From JB111 sp052093225 (GTDB lineage Bacteria; Actinomycetota; Actinomycetes; Actinomycetales; Actinomycetaceae), in contig JBQDDG010000016.1 of NCBI GenBank assembly GCA_052093225.1, positions 1 to 64,000 of the forward strand: a stretch of 64,000 nt of DNA. Direction: 5' to 3'. Position numbers and translations under genes: made by a program. Positions 17,664 to 27,700 of this stretch are shown one piece after another. The notes under the pieces were generated by a model. It was not told the origin of the DNA, searched no databases, and saw only the letters and a list, made by a program, of their open reading frames with translations. The first letter of the stretch is position 1, and the number at the start of each line of letters is the position of its first letter.

Positions 17664-18527
17664 TCAGTGGCCGAGCCAGATCTCCGTGACCGGGTCCGCC
17701 GGGCAGAGCCTCGCCCACTGCGCGTAGAGGTCGGCGTGCTCCTGCTCGTCGGCCGGCCCACCGCCGAAGCCCCGGTCGTCGCCGTCGAACGTGGTCCTCC
17801 CGCCCTGACCGGCGATCTCCCACTGGACGACGTCTCCGTCGTCGGTGTGCCGCCCGGTCGCGTTCGGCAGGGCGATACCCGTCGTGCCCCCGCCGCCCGC
17901 GAACACGGGACACCCGTCCTCCGTCATGGTGACGGTGCCCATGGCGAAGGACTCCATCACCGGGTCGTCCGGCCCGAGCGGGTAGGTCGGCACCTCGTAG
18001 TACCCCCGCTCCTCGGGCGTCCCCACGCGGTCCGGGAGGTCGGCCGTCACCGGTGCGGGCTCCTCGGTCGCCGGGCCGTGGGCCGGCTCGTCGTTGATGT
18101 AGGTGGCTGCCAGGAACTCGTCGCCCCCGCACGGCTCCGTCCAGTCCTCGTCCGCCGGCACCGCCCCACCCGCGTAGGCGAACTCCTCGCCCTCGACGGC
18201 GAAGACCTCGCCGCTCGACTCGTGCGCCACGCCGCGCACGCCGTTCTCGAACTCGATGCCGACGGCGTCAGGGAAGACGACGGGCCGGCCGAGCTCGTCC
18301 CCCTCGAAGGAGAGCAGTGTGCAGCCGTCGTCCGTGAACGACAGGCGCCCACTCACGCGGGCCTCCATCGCCGAGGCGCCGTCCCAGTCGTAGGTCGGGA
18401 CGTCGAAGGACGTGGTGGACGCGGGTGTGTCGCCGCCGGTACTGCTCTCGGTGGTGTCGCCGGATGCGCAGCCCGCGAGCAGGAGGCCGAGCACCGCGGC
18501 AGCTGCGACGCGGTGTGGAAGAGGCAT
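17664..18527 (-). CDS. Lipoprotein of unknown function with two homologous halves
   Basis: The ATG at 18527 has a GGGAGGA site. The 287-residue product starts with a lipoprotein signal (VAAAAVLGLLLAGCAS, lipobox LAGC), so it is anchored outside the membrane. Two halves resemble each other: DVPTYDWDG..A.EARVSGRLSFTDDGC and EVPTYPLGPDDPVMESFAMGTVTMTEDGC, suggesting an internal duplication of a small beta domain. No named family is recognised. It is divergent from the GH15 gene. Confidence 0.8.
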   Translation of the reverse strand: MPLPHRVAAAAVLGLLLAGCASGDTTESSTGGDTPASTTSFDVPTYDWDGASAMEARVSGRLSFTDDGCTLLSFEGDELGRPVVFPDAVGIEFENGVRGVAHESSGEVFAVEGEEFAYAGGAVPADEDWTEPCGGDEFLAATYINDEPAHGPATEEPAPVTADLPDRVGTPEERGYYEVPTYPLGPDDPVMESFAMGTVTMTEDGCPVFAGGGGTTGIALPNATGRHTDDGDVVQWEIAGQGGRTTFDGDDRGFGGGPADEQEHADLYAQWARLCPADPVTEIWLGH

Positions 18528-18726
18528 ACCGTCCTCCCTGGGTCGGGGTGCCAGCATCCCCCGTTCGCGCCGCGGTCGCGGCGTCCGGGCGGTGATCGTT
18601 ACGCAGTCGTGGCTCGTCCCGCGGCCATGGCCCCAGGACCGGGCGCGGTTCGCGGCACCGGCTGCCCGGTGCGCCGCCACGTGCGCGGATAGCCTGTCGG
18701 GGACGCCCCGCACCCGAGAGGACCTC

Positions 18727-20529
18727 GTGAGCACACCGCTGGAGAACTACGCCCTGCTGTCGGACCAGCGCACCGCGGCACTGGTCGCCACCGACGGGAG
18801 CATCGACTGGCTCTGCTTCCCGCGCTTCGACTCCTCGGCGATCCTCACCGCGATCGTCGGCACCCCGGACGACGGCCGGTGGCTGCTCGCCCCGACCGGC
18901 GGGACGCTCGTCGATCGCGCGTACGTCGAGGACACCTTCGTCCTCGAGTCCCACTGGGAGACCCTGACGGGGACGCTCACCGTGCGGGACTACCTCCCCA
19001 TCGACGAGGACCCCTACCAGCCGACCGCCGACATCGTGCGCACCGTCATCTGCACCTCCGGGACGGTCGAGGTCGCCCACGACCTGCGGCTCCGGTTCGA
19101 CTATGGCTCGGCAACCCCCTGGCTGGACGTCGTCGAGACGGACGACCGCGCCGAGATCCACGCTGTCGCAGGCCCGGACTCCCTCGTGCTGCGCGGGCCG
19201 CTGCTGGACCTGGTCGACGGCACCTGCACCGGCACGTTCGAGCTCTCCGACGGCGAGCAGCTCACCTGGGTCCTCACCTGGTCGCCCTCCTACATCCCGG
19301 ACGCGCAGCCGTCGCCAGAGAAGCTCAGCCCCGTCGCGACGATCGCGTTCTGGCGCCGCTGGGCCGAGCGGATCGACGCCTCCGGGACCTATGCGCGCCA
19401 GGTCCGTCGCTCCCTCCTGGTCCTGCGTGCCCTCACCGAGCGGCTGACCGGCGGCATCGTCGCCGCCCCGACGACGTCGCTGCCGGAGGAGTTCGGTGGC
19501 AGCCGGAACTGGGACTACCGGTTCGTCTGGCTGCGCGACTCCGCCCTGACCATCGAGGCGCTGCTGAGCCACGGGTTCGTCAACGGCGCGGAGGCCTGGC
19601 GGACCTGGTTGCTGCGCGCGATGGCCGGCGACCCGCAGGACCTGCGGATCATGTATGGGCTCGACGGGTCTCGGCACCTGCCGGAGTTCGAGCTCTCACA
19701 CCTGTCCGGCTACAACGGTTCCACGCCGGTGCGGATCGGCAACGGCGCGGCGGGGCAGTACCAGGCCGACGTCGTCGGGGAGGTCATGGTCGCGCTCGAG
19801 CAGGCCCGGGACGCGGGGCTGGACGAGGGTGAGTTCTCCTGGGGCCTGCAGAAGGCCCTCCTGCAGTACGCCGAGAGCCGGATCGCGGACAAGGACCACG
19901 GCATCTGGGAGATGCGCGGGGAGCCCGCCTTCTTCACGCACGGCCGGGCCATGATCTGGGCCGCGTTCGACCGTGGCGTCCGTGCCGTCGAGCGCTACGG
20001 CCTCGACGGCGACGTCGAGACGTGGCGGCGCCTGCGCGACCAGATGCGCGAGGAGGTCCTGCGCGAGGGGTGGGACGACGAGATCGGGTCGTTCACGCAG
20101 ACCTACGGCAGCACGGAGGTCGATGCCTCGCTCCTCCAGCTCGCCCACGTCGGGCTGGTCGACTACGACGACCCGCGGATGCTGTCCACCGTGGCCCGGA
20201 TCGAGCGCGACCTCCTCGACGACCACGGCTTCCTGCACCGCTACCGCACGAGGTCGGGCCTGGACGGTCTGCAGGGCGACGAGTACCCGTTCCTCATCTG
20301 CTCGTTCTGGCTGGTCGAGCAGTACGCGCGCTCGGGTCGTACGGACGACGCACGGCAGATGATGGACCGCCTCGTGGCGGTGGAGTCCGACCTCGGGCTC
20401 CTCGCGGAGGAGTACGACCCGGTCTCGGGTCGCCTCGCCGGCAACTTCCCGCAGGCCTTCAGCCACCTGGGCCTCGTCCGGGCGGCCGACGCCCTCGAGG
20501 GGGTCGGCCCGTACAGCATCGGCGGCTGA
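18727..20529 (+). CDS. GH15 family glycosidase (glucoamylase/trehalase-like)
   Basis: The 600-residue protein has no signal peptide and begins with the actinobacterial GH15 N-terminal motif (LENYALLSDQRTAALV, GSIDWLCFPRFDS). The (alpha/alpha)6 barrel shows RNWDYRFVWLRDSALT, GIWEMRGEPAFFTHGRAMIW (candidate catalytic acid Glu) and GNFPQAFSHLGLV (second carboxylate region). Members hydrolyse alpha-glucosides; several actinobacterial ones are trehalases and others glucan glucosidases, and sequence alone does not separate them. The GTG at 18727 follows a GAGAGGA site. Confidence 0.88.
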   Translation: MSTPLENYALLSDQRTAALVATDGSIDWLCFPRFDSSAILTAIVGTPDDGRWLLAPTGGTLVDRAYVEDTFVLESHWETLTGTLTVRDYLPIDEDPYQPTADIVRTVICTSGTVEVAHDLRLRFDYGSATPWLDVVETDDRAEIHAVAGPDSLVLRGPLLDLVDGTCTGTFELSDGEQLTWVLTWSPSYIPDAQPSPEKLSPVATIAFWRRWAERIDASGTYARQVRRSLLVLRALTERLTGGIVAAPTTSLPEEFGGSRNWDYRFVWLRDSALTIEALLSHGFVNGAEAWRTWLLRAMAGDPQDLRIMYGLDGSRHLPEFELSHLSGYNGSTPVRIGNGAAGQYQADVVGEVMVALEQARDAGLDEGEFSWGLQKALLQYAESRIADKDHGIWEMRGEPAFFTHGRAMIWAAFDRGVRAVERYGLDGDVETWRRLRDQMREEVLREGWDDEIGSFTQTYGSTEVDASLLQLAHVGLVDYDDPRMLSTVARIERDLLDDHGFLHRYRTRSGLDGLQGDEYPFLICSFWLVEQYARSGRTDDARQMMDRLVAVESDLGLLAEEYDPVSGRLAGNFPQAFSHLGLVRAADALEGVGPYSIGG

Positions 20530-20539
20530 GGGGGAGGGG

Positions 20540-21472
20540 TCAGACCTCGCCGCCGGGCAGGGCCCGGCGCACGGCGCGCGCGGCGTCGTCGAACGATGCT
20601 CCGGCGCCGACGGCGAGGCCGACGAGGTAGGCCGAGACCGGCGCCATCGAGCGCTGGACCCCGCTCGCGACGTCGGTGGTCAGCCGGTGGACGGCGTCGA
20701 CGTCGACCTCGCCGGTGAGGCCCAGCTCGGCGCAGGTGGCCTCGAGCCACGGCCGCAGCACGGTGGGCCAGTCCTCCTGCTCGGTCACCGGCGGACGGGA
20801 CCGGGAACGGGCGCGTGCCTCCCAGGCGTCCCGGTCCGCCCAGGTGTCGACGTCGTCGGCGTGGCTGCCCGGCGCTGCGTGGGCGCGGAGGTCGAGGGGC
20901 TCGAGCAGGGCGCGCACGGAGCGGTCGCGGGGGTCCCCGAGCAGGTCGAGCGCCCGCCGCAGGGCGCGTTCGGTCACGCGCAGGGCGAGCCATTCGCGGC
21001 GCCCGTCCGGCCTCACGAGGACGACGCCGTCGTGCCCGTCGAGCGGTCCCGCGGCGGTGAGCGCCTCGACGATGCGGCCGGCGCCGGGCAGGTCGCATGC
21101 GAGGACGAGCACCTCGCGCGCGGGATCGGCGCCCGCGGCGTCCTGGCGCGCCGCGACGAGAGCGTCCAGACCGGCGGCGATGCCGGCCGCGGGGCCGCCG
21201 AGCGGCGGGTCCTCGAGCGTGCGCACGACGTCGCCCGGGAGCGTGAGACCGGTGCCGGCGACGACGACCCGGAGCCCGCAGACCGGGGCCACGGCGTCGA
21301 GCACGAGGTCGACCAGGCGACGGCCACCGACCTCGACGTCGGGCTTGGACACGCCGCCGAGGCGGCGCGCCGCACCGCCCGCGAGGATGATGGCGGACCT
21401 CGTCTCCGTGCCCGTGCCCGTGCCGGTGCCCGTCCCCGTGCCGGTGGACGGGCCGGGTACCGCTGCCGTCAC
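20540..21472 (-). CDS. MobA-like nucleotidyltransferase fused to a DUF6457-like domain
   Basis: The 310-residue protein has the molybdopterin-guanylyltransferase signature LAGGAARRLGG, a candidate binding Lys (SKPDVEVGGRRLVD), and PPLGGPAAGIAAGL and VLACDLPGA, ending near residue 215. The last 75 residues (WPTVLRPWLEATCAELGL.GEVDVDAVHRLTTDVASGV) match the small helical DUF6457 domain seen in actinobacteria. The N-terminus carries about seven Gly-Thr pairs encoded by a hexanucleotide repeat (about 21409-21446). The GTG at 21472 is the only in-frame start I see before LAGG. It lies 13 bases after narI, consistent with supplying molybdenum cofactor to NarG. Confidence 0.85.
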   Translation of the reverse strand: MTAAVPGPSTGTGTGTGTGTGTETRSAIILAGGAARRLGGVSKPDVEVGGRRLVDLVLDAVAPVCGLRVVVAGTGLTLPGDVVRTLEDPPLGGPAAGIAAGLDALVAARQDAAGADPAREVLVLACDLPGAGRIVEALTAAGPLDGHDGVVLVRPDGRREWLALRVTERALRRALDLLGDPRDRSVRALLEPLDLRAHAAPGSHADDVDTWADRDAWEARARSRSRPPVTEQEDWPTVLRPWLEATCAELGLTGEVDVDAVHRLTTDVASGVQRSMAPVSAYLVGLAVGAGASFDDAARAVRRALPGGEV

Positions 21473-21485
21473 CGGTGCCGCCGCA

Positions 21486-22217
21486 TCAGAAGTTCACCCG
21501 TTCCCACCCGCGCCGTTCGGCGGCGGACCGCCTGCCCTTGGAGCGGTAGACGATGTAGGGCCGCCAGAGGTAGCCGACCGGTGCGCTGAACACGTGCACG
21601 AGCCGGGTGAGCGGCCACAGGGCGAACAGGAGGATCGCCGAGAACACGTGGACCTGGAACAGCAGCGGCGCCCCGGACATCAGCGAGGGGTCCGGCTGCA
21701 GCGTCCAGAACTGGCGGAACCACACCGAGATCGTCTCCCGGTAGTCGTAGCTCCCGATCGCCGAGTCGACCACGGTGGCCCCCACGCCGGCGACGATCGT
21801 GATCGTCAGCATGAGGTACATGGCCTTGTCCATCACCGTGGTCGCCCCGAACACGCGACGGTTCGTGCGCCTGCGGTAGATGAGCAGGAAGAGCCCGCCC
21901 ACGCAGGCGACGGCGGCGGCCAGCCCGATCGTCACCGCCATGAGATGGTAGGTGTGGTTGCTCAGCCCGACGGCGTCGGTCCACGACTTGGGGATGCCGA
22001 GCCCGACGGCGTGGCCGAAGAAGATCCCGATGATCCCGAAGTGGAACATCGGTGAGCCGATGCGCAGGAGCTTGGACTCGTAGATCTGGCTCGACCGGGT
22101 GGTCCAGCCGAACTGGTCGGTCCGGTAGCGGTAGATGTGGCCGAGCACGAACGCCGCGAGCGCGACGTAGGGGACGATCACCCAGAGGACGACCTCGAGG
22201 GTCGAGCTGTCGTTCAT
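21486..22217 (-). CDS. narI: Respiratory nitrate reductase gamma subunit
   Basis: The 243-residue cytochrome b subunit has five membrane segments. Haem-ligand histidines are expected in PMFHFGIIGIFFGHAVG and in the LFQVHVFSAILLFALWPLTRLVHVFSAPVGYL segment. It takes electrons from menaquinol at the outer face of the membrane and passes them to NarH. The ATG at 22217 has an AAGGGA site and lies 16 bases after narJ. Confidence 0.95.
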   Translation of the reverse strand: MNDSSTLEVVLWVIVPYVALAAFVLGHIYRYRTDQFGWTTRSSQIYESKLLRIGSPMFHFGIIGIFFGHAVGLGIPKSWTDAVGLSNHTYHLMAVTIGLAAAVACVGGLFLLIYRRRTNRRVFGATTVMDKAMYLMLTITIVAGVGATVVDSAIGSYDYRETISVWFRQFWTLQPDPSLMSGAPLLFQVHVFSAILLFALWPLTRLVHVFSAPVGYLWRPYIVYRSKGRRSAAERRGWERVNF

Positions 22218-22233
22218 GTCAGCGGTCCCTTCG

Positions 22234-23088
22234 TCACCGTCGGCCGTCCACGGCCGTGAGCGGCAGGAGCGGGTGGCCGGCCGCGGACAGCGCCGACCCG
22301 TCGGTGGCCGCGTGGTCGTGGCCCGAGCAGCCGTCGTCGTGCAGCAGCGGCGGCATGTCGTGGTCGCCGTACCCCGACAGCCCCACGGTCTCCTCCGGCG
22401 GGCCCTGCTCGACGAGCCGGGCGACCGCCTCGCGGTCCTCCCCGTCCAGCGGCGGCAGCGTGCTGCACACCGCATCGACCACGCCGTGCCAGGGGGAGTC
22501 GATGTCCGACAGGTGCAGGCGCAGCAGCTCGAGCCCCGCCCGGTTGTCCAGGAGGATCTTCTCGGCGGCCGCGTGGTCGTGACCGGCGCCGAACTCGAGG
22601 ACGAGCGTGAGGTGGTCCGGGAGCTCGGTGTCCTCCACGAGCAGTCCCGCCCGGCGGTAGGTCTCCTTCACGCGCACGAGCGCGAGCCCGCGGCGCCTGG
22701 TGTCGCCGTGGCTGAAGTACGTGAGGTGCAGGCAGCCCTTGCGCCGGGTGTCGAACGTCTCGACGTACTCGGCGCGCAGCCTGTCGACCGCGCGGGCCGA
22801 GAGGGCGTCGAGGACCGGGTCGAGCCGGGTGCGGAACGTGCCCGGGAGCTCGGAGACGAGCCGGCGCAGCTCGGGCAGCCGCTCCAGCGTCTCGTCGCCG
22901 GGGTAGTCCACGAGCCACGACGACGCCGCCCACACCGCGCGCACGTCCGCGACCTCGTGGCCGGCCGCCGTCCGGTCCGCGCCGGACCTGGTCCGCGACC
23001 GGGCGGCGGGCGACGGACCGCCCTCCTGGCCGGAGCGGTCGAGGACACCGGGGAAGGCCCGGTCGATGAGCCGGGCGAGCGCACCCAT
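22234..23088 (-). CDS. narJ: Nitrate reductase molybdenum cofactor assembly chaperone
   Basis: The 284-residue protein has a TorD-type helical core (ASSWLVDYPGDETLERLPELR, the hallmark EYVETFDTRRKGCLHLTYFSHGDTRRRG, LPDHLTLVLEF) and longer N- and C-terminal extensions than usual; the C-terminal one is His/Asp-rich. NarJ inserts cofactor into NarG and does not stay in the mature enzyme. The ATG at 23088 shares a base with the narH stop (TGATG). Confidence 0.93.
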   Translation of the reverse strand: MGALARLIDRAFPGVLDRSGQEGGPSPAARSRTRSGADRTAAGHEVADVRAVWAASSWLVDYPGDETLERLPELRRLVSELPGTFRTRLDPVLDALSARAVDRLRAEYVETFDTRRKGCLHLTYFSHGDTRRRGLALVRVKETYRRAGLLVEDTELPDHLTLVLEFGAGHDHAAAEKILLDNRAGLELLRLHLSDIDSPWHGVVDAVCSTLPPLDGEDREAVARLVEQGPPEETVGLSGYGDHDMPPLLHDDGCSGHDHAATDGSALSAAGHPLLPLTAVDGRR

Positions 23089-24728
23089 CAGGCGGTCCCC
23101 GCGGCCGGCCTGCGCGAGGGGAACAGGCCGCTCGGTATCCCCTTGCCGTCCCAGTTGAGCAGGTTGATCCGTCCCGGCTCCTCCGGCCGGGTGGACTGCG
23201 CGCCGGACGGCGTGGCCGACCGGGTGCCGATCCCGGCCATCCCCATGTCCTCCTCGGGCAGGTGCATCATGCCCGGCCCGCCGTCGGAGTTGAGCGGGCA
23301 CTCGGTGGCCACGCCCTCGAGGTCGTGGGCGGACTCGGAGTGCCCGACGGGGATGACGTAGCGCTCGTCGTACTTCGCGATCGCGAGCAGCCGGTACATC
23401 TTCTGCATCGCCGCCCCGGTCATGCCCACCGCCTCGGCGATCTCCTCGTCCGGCTCGTTGCCGAGGTTGATGTCCCGCATGTAGGAGCGCATCGCCGCCA
23501 TCCGCGCGAGGACGCGCTGGACGGGGACCACGTCGCCCGCCGTGAACAGGTTGGCGAGGTACTCCACCGGGATGCGCAGCTTGTCGATCGCCGCGAACAG
23601 CGTGACCGCGTCCTCGGCGTCGGCGCCCGTCTCCTTGACGACGTCGACCACCGGGGACAGGGGCGGGACGTACCAGACCATCGGCATCGTCCGGTACTCG
23701 GGGTGCAGGGGCAGCGCGACCTCGAACTCCTTGATGAGGCGCCACACCGGCGAGCGGCCGGCGGCCTGGACCCAGTCGTGCGGGATGCCCGCGCGCTCGG
23801 CGGCGTCCTGCACCTCCGGGTCGTGCGGGTCGAGGATCACGTCCTTCTGCGCCTCGAGGAGCTCGTGCTCGTCCGTCACGGACGCCGCGGCGGTGACCCT
23901 GTCCGCGTCGTAGAGGACGAGCCCGATGTAGCGCAGCCGGCCCACGCACGTCTCCGAGCACACCGTCGGCTCGCCCGCCTCGATGCGGGGGTAGCAGAAC
24001 GTGCACTTCTCGGCCTTGCCGGTCTTGTGGTTGAAGTAGATCTTCTTGTACGGGCACCCGGAGACGCACATCCGCCAGCCGCGGCACTGGTCCTGGTCCA
24101 CGAGGACGATGCCGTCCTCCTCGCGCTTGTAGATCGCGCCCGAGGGGCAGCTCGCCGCGCACGAGGGGTTGAGGCAGTGCTCGCAGATGCGCGGCAGGTA
24201 GAACATGAAGGTGTCCTCGAACTCGAGCCGCACCTTGTCCTCGAGACCCTTGAGCATCGGGTCCTTGTCCTTCTGCGCGTACGTGCCACCGAGGTCGTCG
24301 TCCCAGTTGCCCGACCACTGCACCTGGAGGCGCTCACCGGTGATGAGCGACTTCGGGGGAGCGGTGGGGATGTGCTGCTGCTGCGGCGAGTGGAGCAGGT
24401 TGTCGTACTCGTAGGTCCACGGCTCGTAGTAGTCCTCGATGCCGGGCAGGCGCGGGTTGTTGAAGATGCTGAGCAGCTTCGACACGCGTCCGCCGGCCTT
24501 GAGCCTGAGCCGCCCGTTGCGGCCGAGCTCCCAGCCGCCCTTCCACTTCTCCTGGTCCTCGTAGCCGCGGGGGTAGCCCTGTCCCGGCCGCGTCTCGACG
24601 TTGTTGAACCAGATGTACTCGGTGCCCTGCCTGTTGGTCCACGCCTGCTTGCAGGTCACCGAGCACGTGTGGCAGCCGATGCACTTGTCGAGGTTCATGA
24701 CCATCGCCATCTGCGCCATCACTCGCAT
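23088..24728 (-). CDS. narH: Respiratory nitrate reductase beta subunit
   Basis: The 546-residue iron-sulfur protein has the expected cysteine clusters: CIGCHTCSVTCKQAW near the N-terminus, CEHCLNPSCAASCPSGAI, CRGWRMCVSGCPYKKI (the Trp replaces a ligand to give a 3Fe-4S cluster) and a later AEKCTFC. It wires NarI haems to NarG. The ATG at 24728 has a GGAGGAATGAC site. A proline/alanine-rich tail extends the C-terminus modestly. Confidence 0.96.
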   Translation of the reverse strand: MRVMAQMAMVMNLDKCIGCHTCSVTCKQAWTNRQGTEYIWFNNVETRPGQGYPRGYEDQEKWKGGWELGRNGRLRLKAGGRVSKLLSIFNNPRLPGIEDYYEPWTYEYDNLLHSPQQQHIPTAPPKSLITGERLQVQWSGNWDDDLGGTYAQKDKDPMLKGLEDKVRLEFEDTFMFYLPRICEHCLNPSCAASCPSGAIYKREEDGIVLVDQDQCRGWRMCVSGCPYKKIYFNHKTGKAEKCTFCYPRIEAGEPTVCSETCVGRLRYIGLVLYDADRVTAAASVTDEHELLEAQKDVILDPHDPEVQDAAERAGIPHDWVQAAGRSPVWRLIKEFEVALPLHPEYRTMPMVWYVPPLSPVVDVVKETGADAEDAVTLFAAIDKLRIPVEYLANLFTAGDVVPVQRVLARMAAMRSYMRDINLGNEPDEEIAEAVGMTGAAMQKMYRLLAIAKYDERYVIPVGHSESAHDLEGVATECPLNSDGGPGMMHLPEEDMGMAGIGTRSATPSGAQSTRPEEPGRINLLNWDGKGIPSGLFPSRRPAAGTA

Positions 24729-24756
24729 GTCATTCCTCCGGTTCCTCGTGCCATGG

Positions 24757-27700
24757 TCAGTACTCGACGTCCTGGGAGCGGCGGCGGATGACCGTGACCT
24801 CGTCCCGCTGGTTGCCCGTCGGCCCGTAGTAGTTGAACGCGTAGGACAGCTGTCCGTACCCGCCGATGAGGTGGCTCGGCTTGAGCATGATCCGGGTGAG
24901 CGAGTTGTGGATGCCGCCCCGCTTGCCCGTCGACTCCGTCAGCGGCACGTTGACCGTCCTCTCCTGGCCGTGGTGCATGAACGCGGTGCCCCGCGGCATC
25001 CGGTGGCTGACCACTGCCCTGGCCGAGACCACGCCGTTGCGGTTGACCGCCTCGATCCAGTCGTTGTCCGCGATGCCCACCGACTCCGCGTCCTCGACGC
25101 TCATCCAGATCGTCTGCCCCCCGCGGGAGAGGTTCATCATGAAGAAGTTCTCCTGGTACATCGAGTGGATCGCCCACTTGTTGTGCGGTGTCAGGTACCG
25201 CACGGCGATGCCGTCCCCGTGGCGCTCGCCGACCCGCACCTCGCCGAACAGCGCCGTCATGTCGAGCGGCGGACGGAAGACGGGCATCGACTCGCCCATC
25301 TCGAGCAGCCAGTCGTGATCGAGGTAGAAGTGCTGGCGGCCCGTGAGGGTGTGCCACGGCTTGTTCCGCTCGACGTTGATGGTGAAGGGGGAGTACCGCC
25401 GTCCCCCCGTCTCCGAGCCGGACCACTCCGGCGAGGTGACCACCGGAACCGGCGCGGAGCGGGTGTCCGCGAACGTCACCTTCCGGCCCGCGTTCTCCTC
25501 GGCGAGGTCCGCGAGCCTCGTGCCGGTGCGCTTCTCGAGCGTGCGGAAGCCCTGCAGCGCCATCTCGCCGTTGGTGGTCCCCGAGAGCCGGAGGATGAAC
25601 TCGGCCGCCTTGAGGTCGGTGGCGATGCTCGGTCGGCCGGCGGCCACGCCGTCCTCGACGAGACCATTGAGCTGCCCCAGCTCCTCGACGAACTCGTGCA
25701 CGTCGTAGGTCAGGCCCTTCGTCGTCATGCCGAGCTTCTCGAGCAGCGGACCCACCGCCGAGTACTTCTCGTGGATCTTCGTGTAGTCCCGCTCGACCTC
25801 GACGAGGGTCGGCATCGTCCTGCCCGGGACCGGCTCGCACTCGCCCTTCTTCCAGTCGAGGACCCGCCCGTGGGGGGTCGCCATCGCGCTCGCCGTGTCG
25901 TGCTGGAGCGGGAACGCGACGACGTCGGTGCGGGTACCGAGATGGGTCTTCGCCAGCTCGCTGAACTTCTCGGCGATCGTCTGCCAGGTCTCCCAGTCCG
26001 TGCGTGACTGCCACGGCGTCGAGATCGCCGGGTTGAAGGAGTGGATGAACGGGTGCATGTCCGTCGTCGAGAGGTCGTGCTTCTCGTACCAGGTGGCGGC
26101 CGGGAGGATGACGTCGGAGTGCAGCGTCGTCGACGTCATCCGGAAGTCGAGCGTGAGCAGGAGGTCGATCTTCGCCGTCGGAGCCTCGTCGCGCCAGCGC
26201 ACGTCGCGCGGTCGGAACTCCGGCGGCGTCTCCTCCGCGCGCACGTCGTGGTCCACCCCGAGCAGGTGCTTGAGGAAGTACTGGTCCCCCTTGGCCGAGC
26301 TGCCGAGCGTGTTGGCCCGCCACATCGACCAGATGCGCGGGTAGTTGTTCGGCGCGTCCGGGTCCTCGGCCGCGAAGCTGATCCGGCCATGCTTGAGCTC
26401 GTCGACGAGGAACGGGATGGTTTCCTGCCCGGCCTCCTTGGCTCGGTCCGCGACGTCGAGGGAGCTGATGTCGAACTGGGGGAAGTAAGGCTGCCAGCCG
26501 AGCCGTTGGGACAGGGCGACGGCGTCGGCGGTCGTGGTGCCGGCGAACGAGCCGGCGCCCGTGCGGGCGGCGAGGCGGTCGGCCCCGAACTGGTCGTAGC
26601 GCCACTGATCGGTGTGCATGTACCAGTACGTCGTCTGCGTCATCTGCCGCGGCGGCCGCGACCAGTCCAGCGCGTTCGCCAGGTGCATCCAGCCGGTGAT
26701 CGGGCGGACCTTCTCCTGCCCCACGTAGTGGGCCCAGCCGCCGCCGTTGACGCCCTGGCAGCCGGTAAGGTTCGTCAGCGTGAGGAACGTGCGGTAGATC
26801 GTGTCCGAGTGGAACCAGTGGTTCGTGCCCGCGCCCATGATGATCATGGAGCGGCCCTTGGACTCGCGCGCGTTGACCGCGAACTCGCGTGCGATGCGCG
26901 CCGCCGCCGACGCCGGGACCCCCGTGATCGCCTCCTGCCAGGCCGGGGTGGCGGGCTGGCTCGCGTCGTCGTACCCGGTGGGCCACCGGCCCGGCAGACC
27001 CTCCCGGCCGACGCCGTAGCGCGCCAGCAGGAGGTCGAAGACGGTGGTGACGGTGCGGCCGCCCACCGTGCGGACCGGGACCCCGCGCAGCACGTGGGCG
27101 ACCTCGCCCTGCTCGGCGGTGTCGAACCGGGGGAGCTGGACCTCGACCGCACCCTCGGCGTGCTCGGCCATGCTCAGCGCCGGGACGACGTCGCCCAGCT
27201 CGAGGTTCCACCGTCCCTCGCCGTCGGCGGCGAAACGGTGCCCGAGCGTGCCGCCGGGCACGGCGGGCCGGCCGGTCGCCGAGTCGACGAGGACCGGCTT
27301 GAACACGGCGTGCTCGGTCGCAGCCTCCGCCCCGACCTCGTCCTCACCGAGATCGGCGGCGACGACGAACTTCCCCGCCTGCCACGTGCCCTGCTCGTCC
27401 CGGGAGACCTCCACGAGGAACGGGAGGTCGGTGTACCGGCTGACGTAGTCGCGGAAGTAGTCCGTGGTGGTCTCGACGAAGAACTCGCGCAGGATGACGT
27501 GGCCCATCGCCATCGCGAGCGCGGCGTCGGTGCCGGGGTGCGGGGCGAGCCACTCGTCGGCGAACTTCACGTTCTCCGCGTAGTCCGGCGCCACCGAGAC
27601 GACCTTCTGGCCGCGGTACCGGGCCTCGGCCATCCAGTGGGCGTCCGGCGTGCGGGTGAGCGGCACGTTCGAGCCCCACATGATGAGGTACGCCGCGTCC

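Noticed and set aside
20540..21472. Phase variation of mobA through its hexanucleotide repeat
   Set aside because: The repeat unit is six bases, so copy-number changes keep the frame and cannot switch the gene off.
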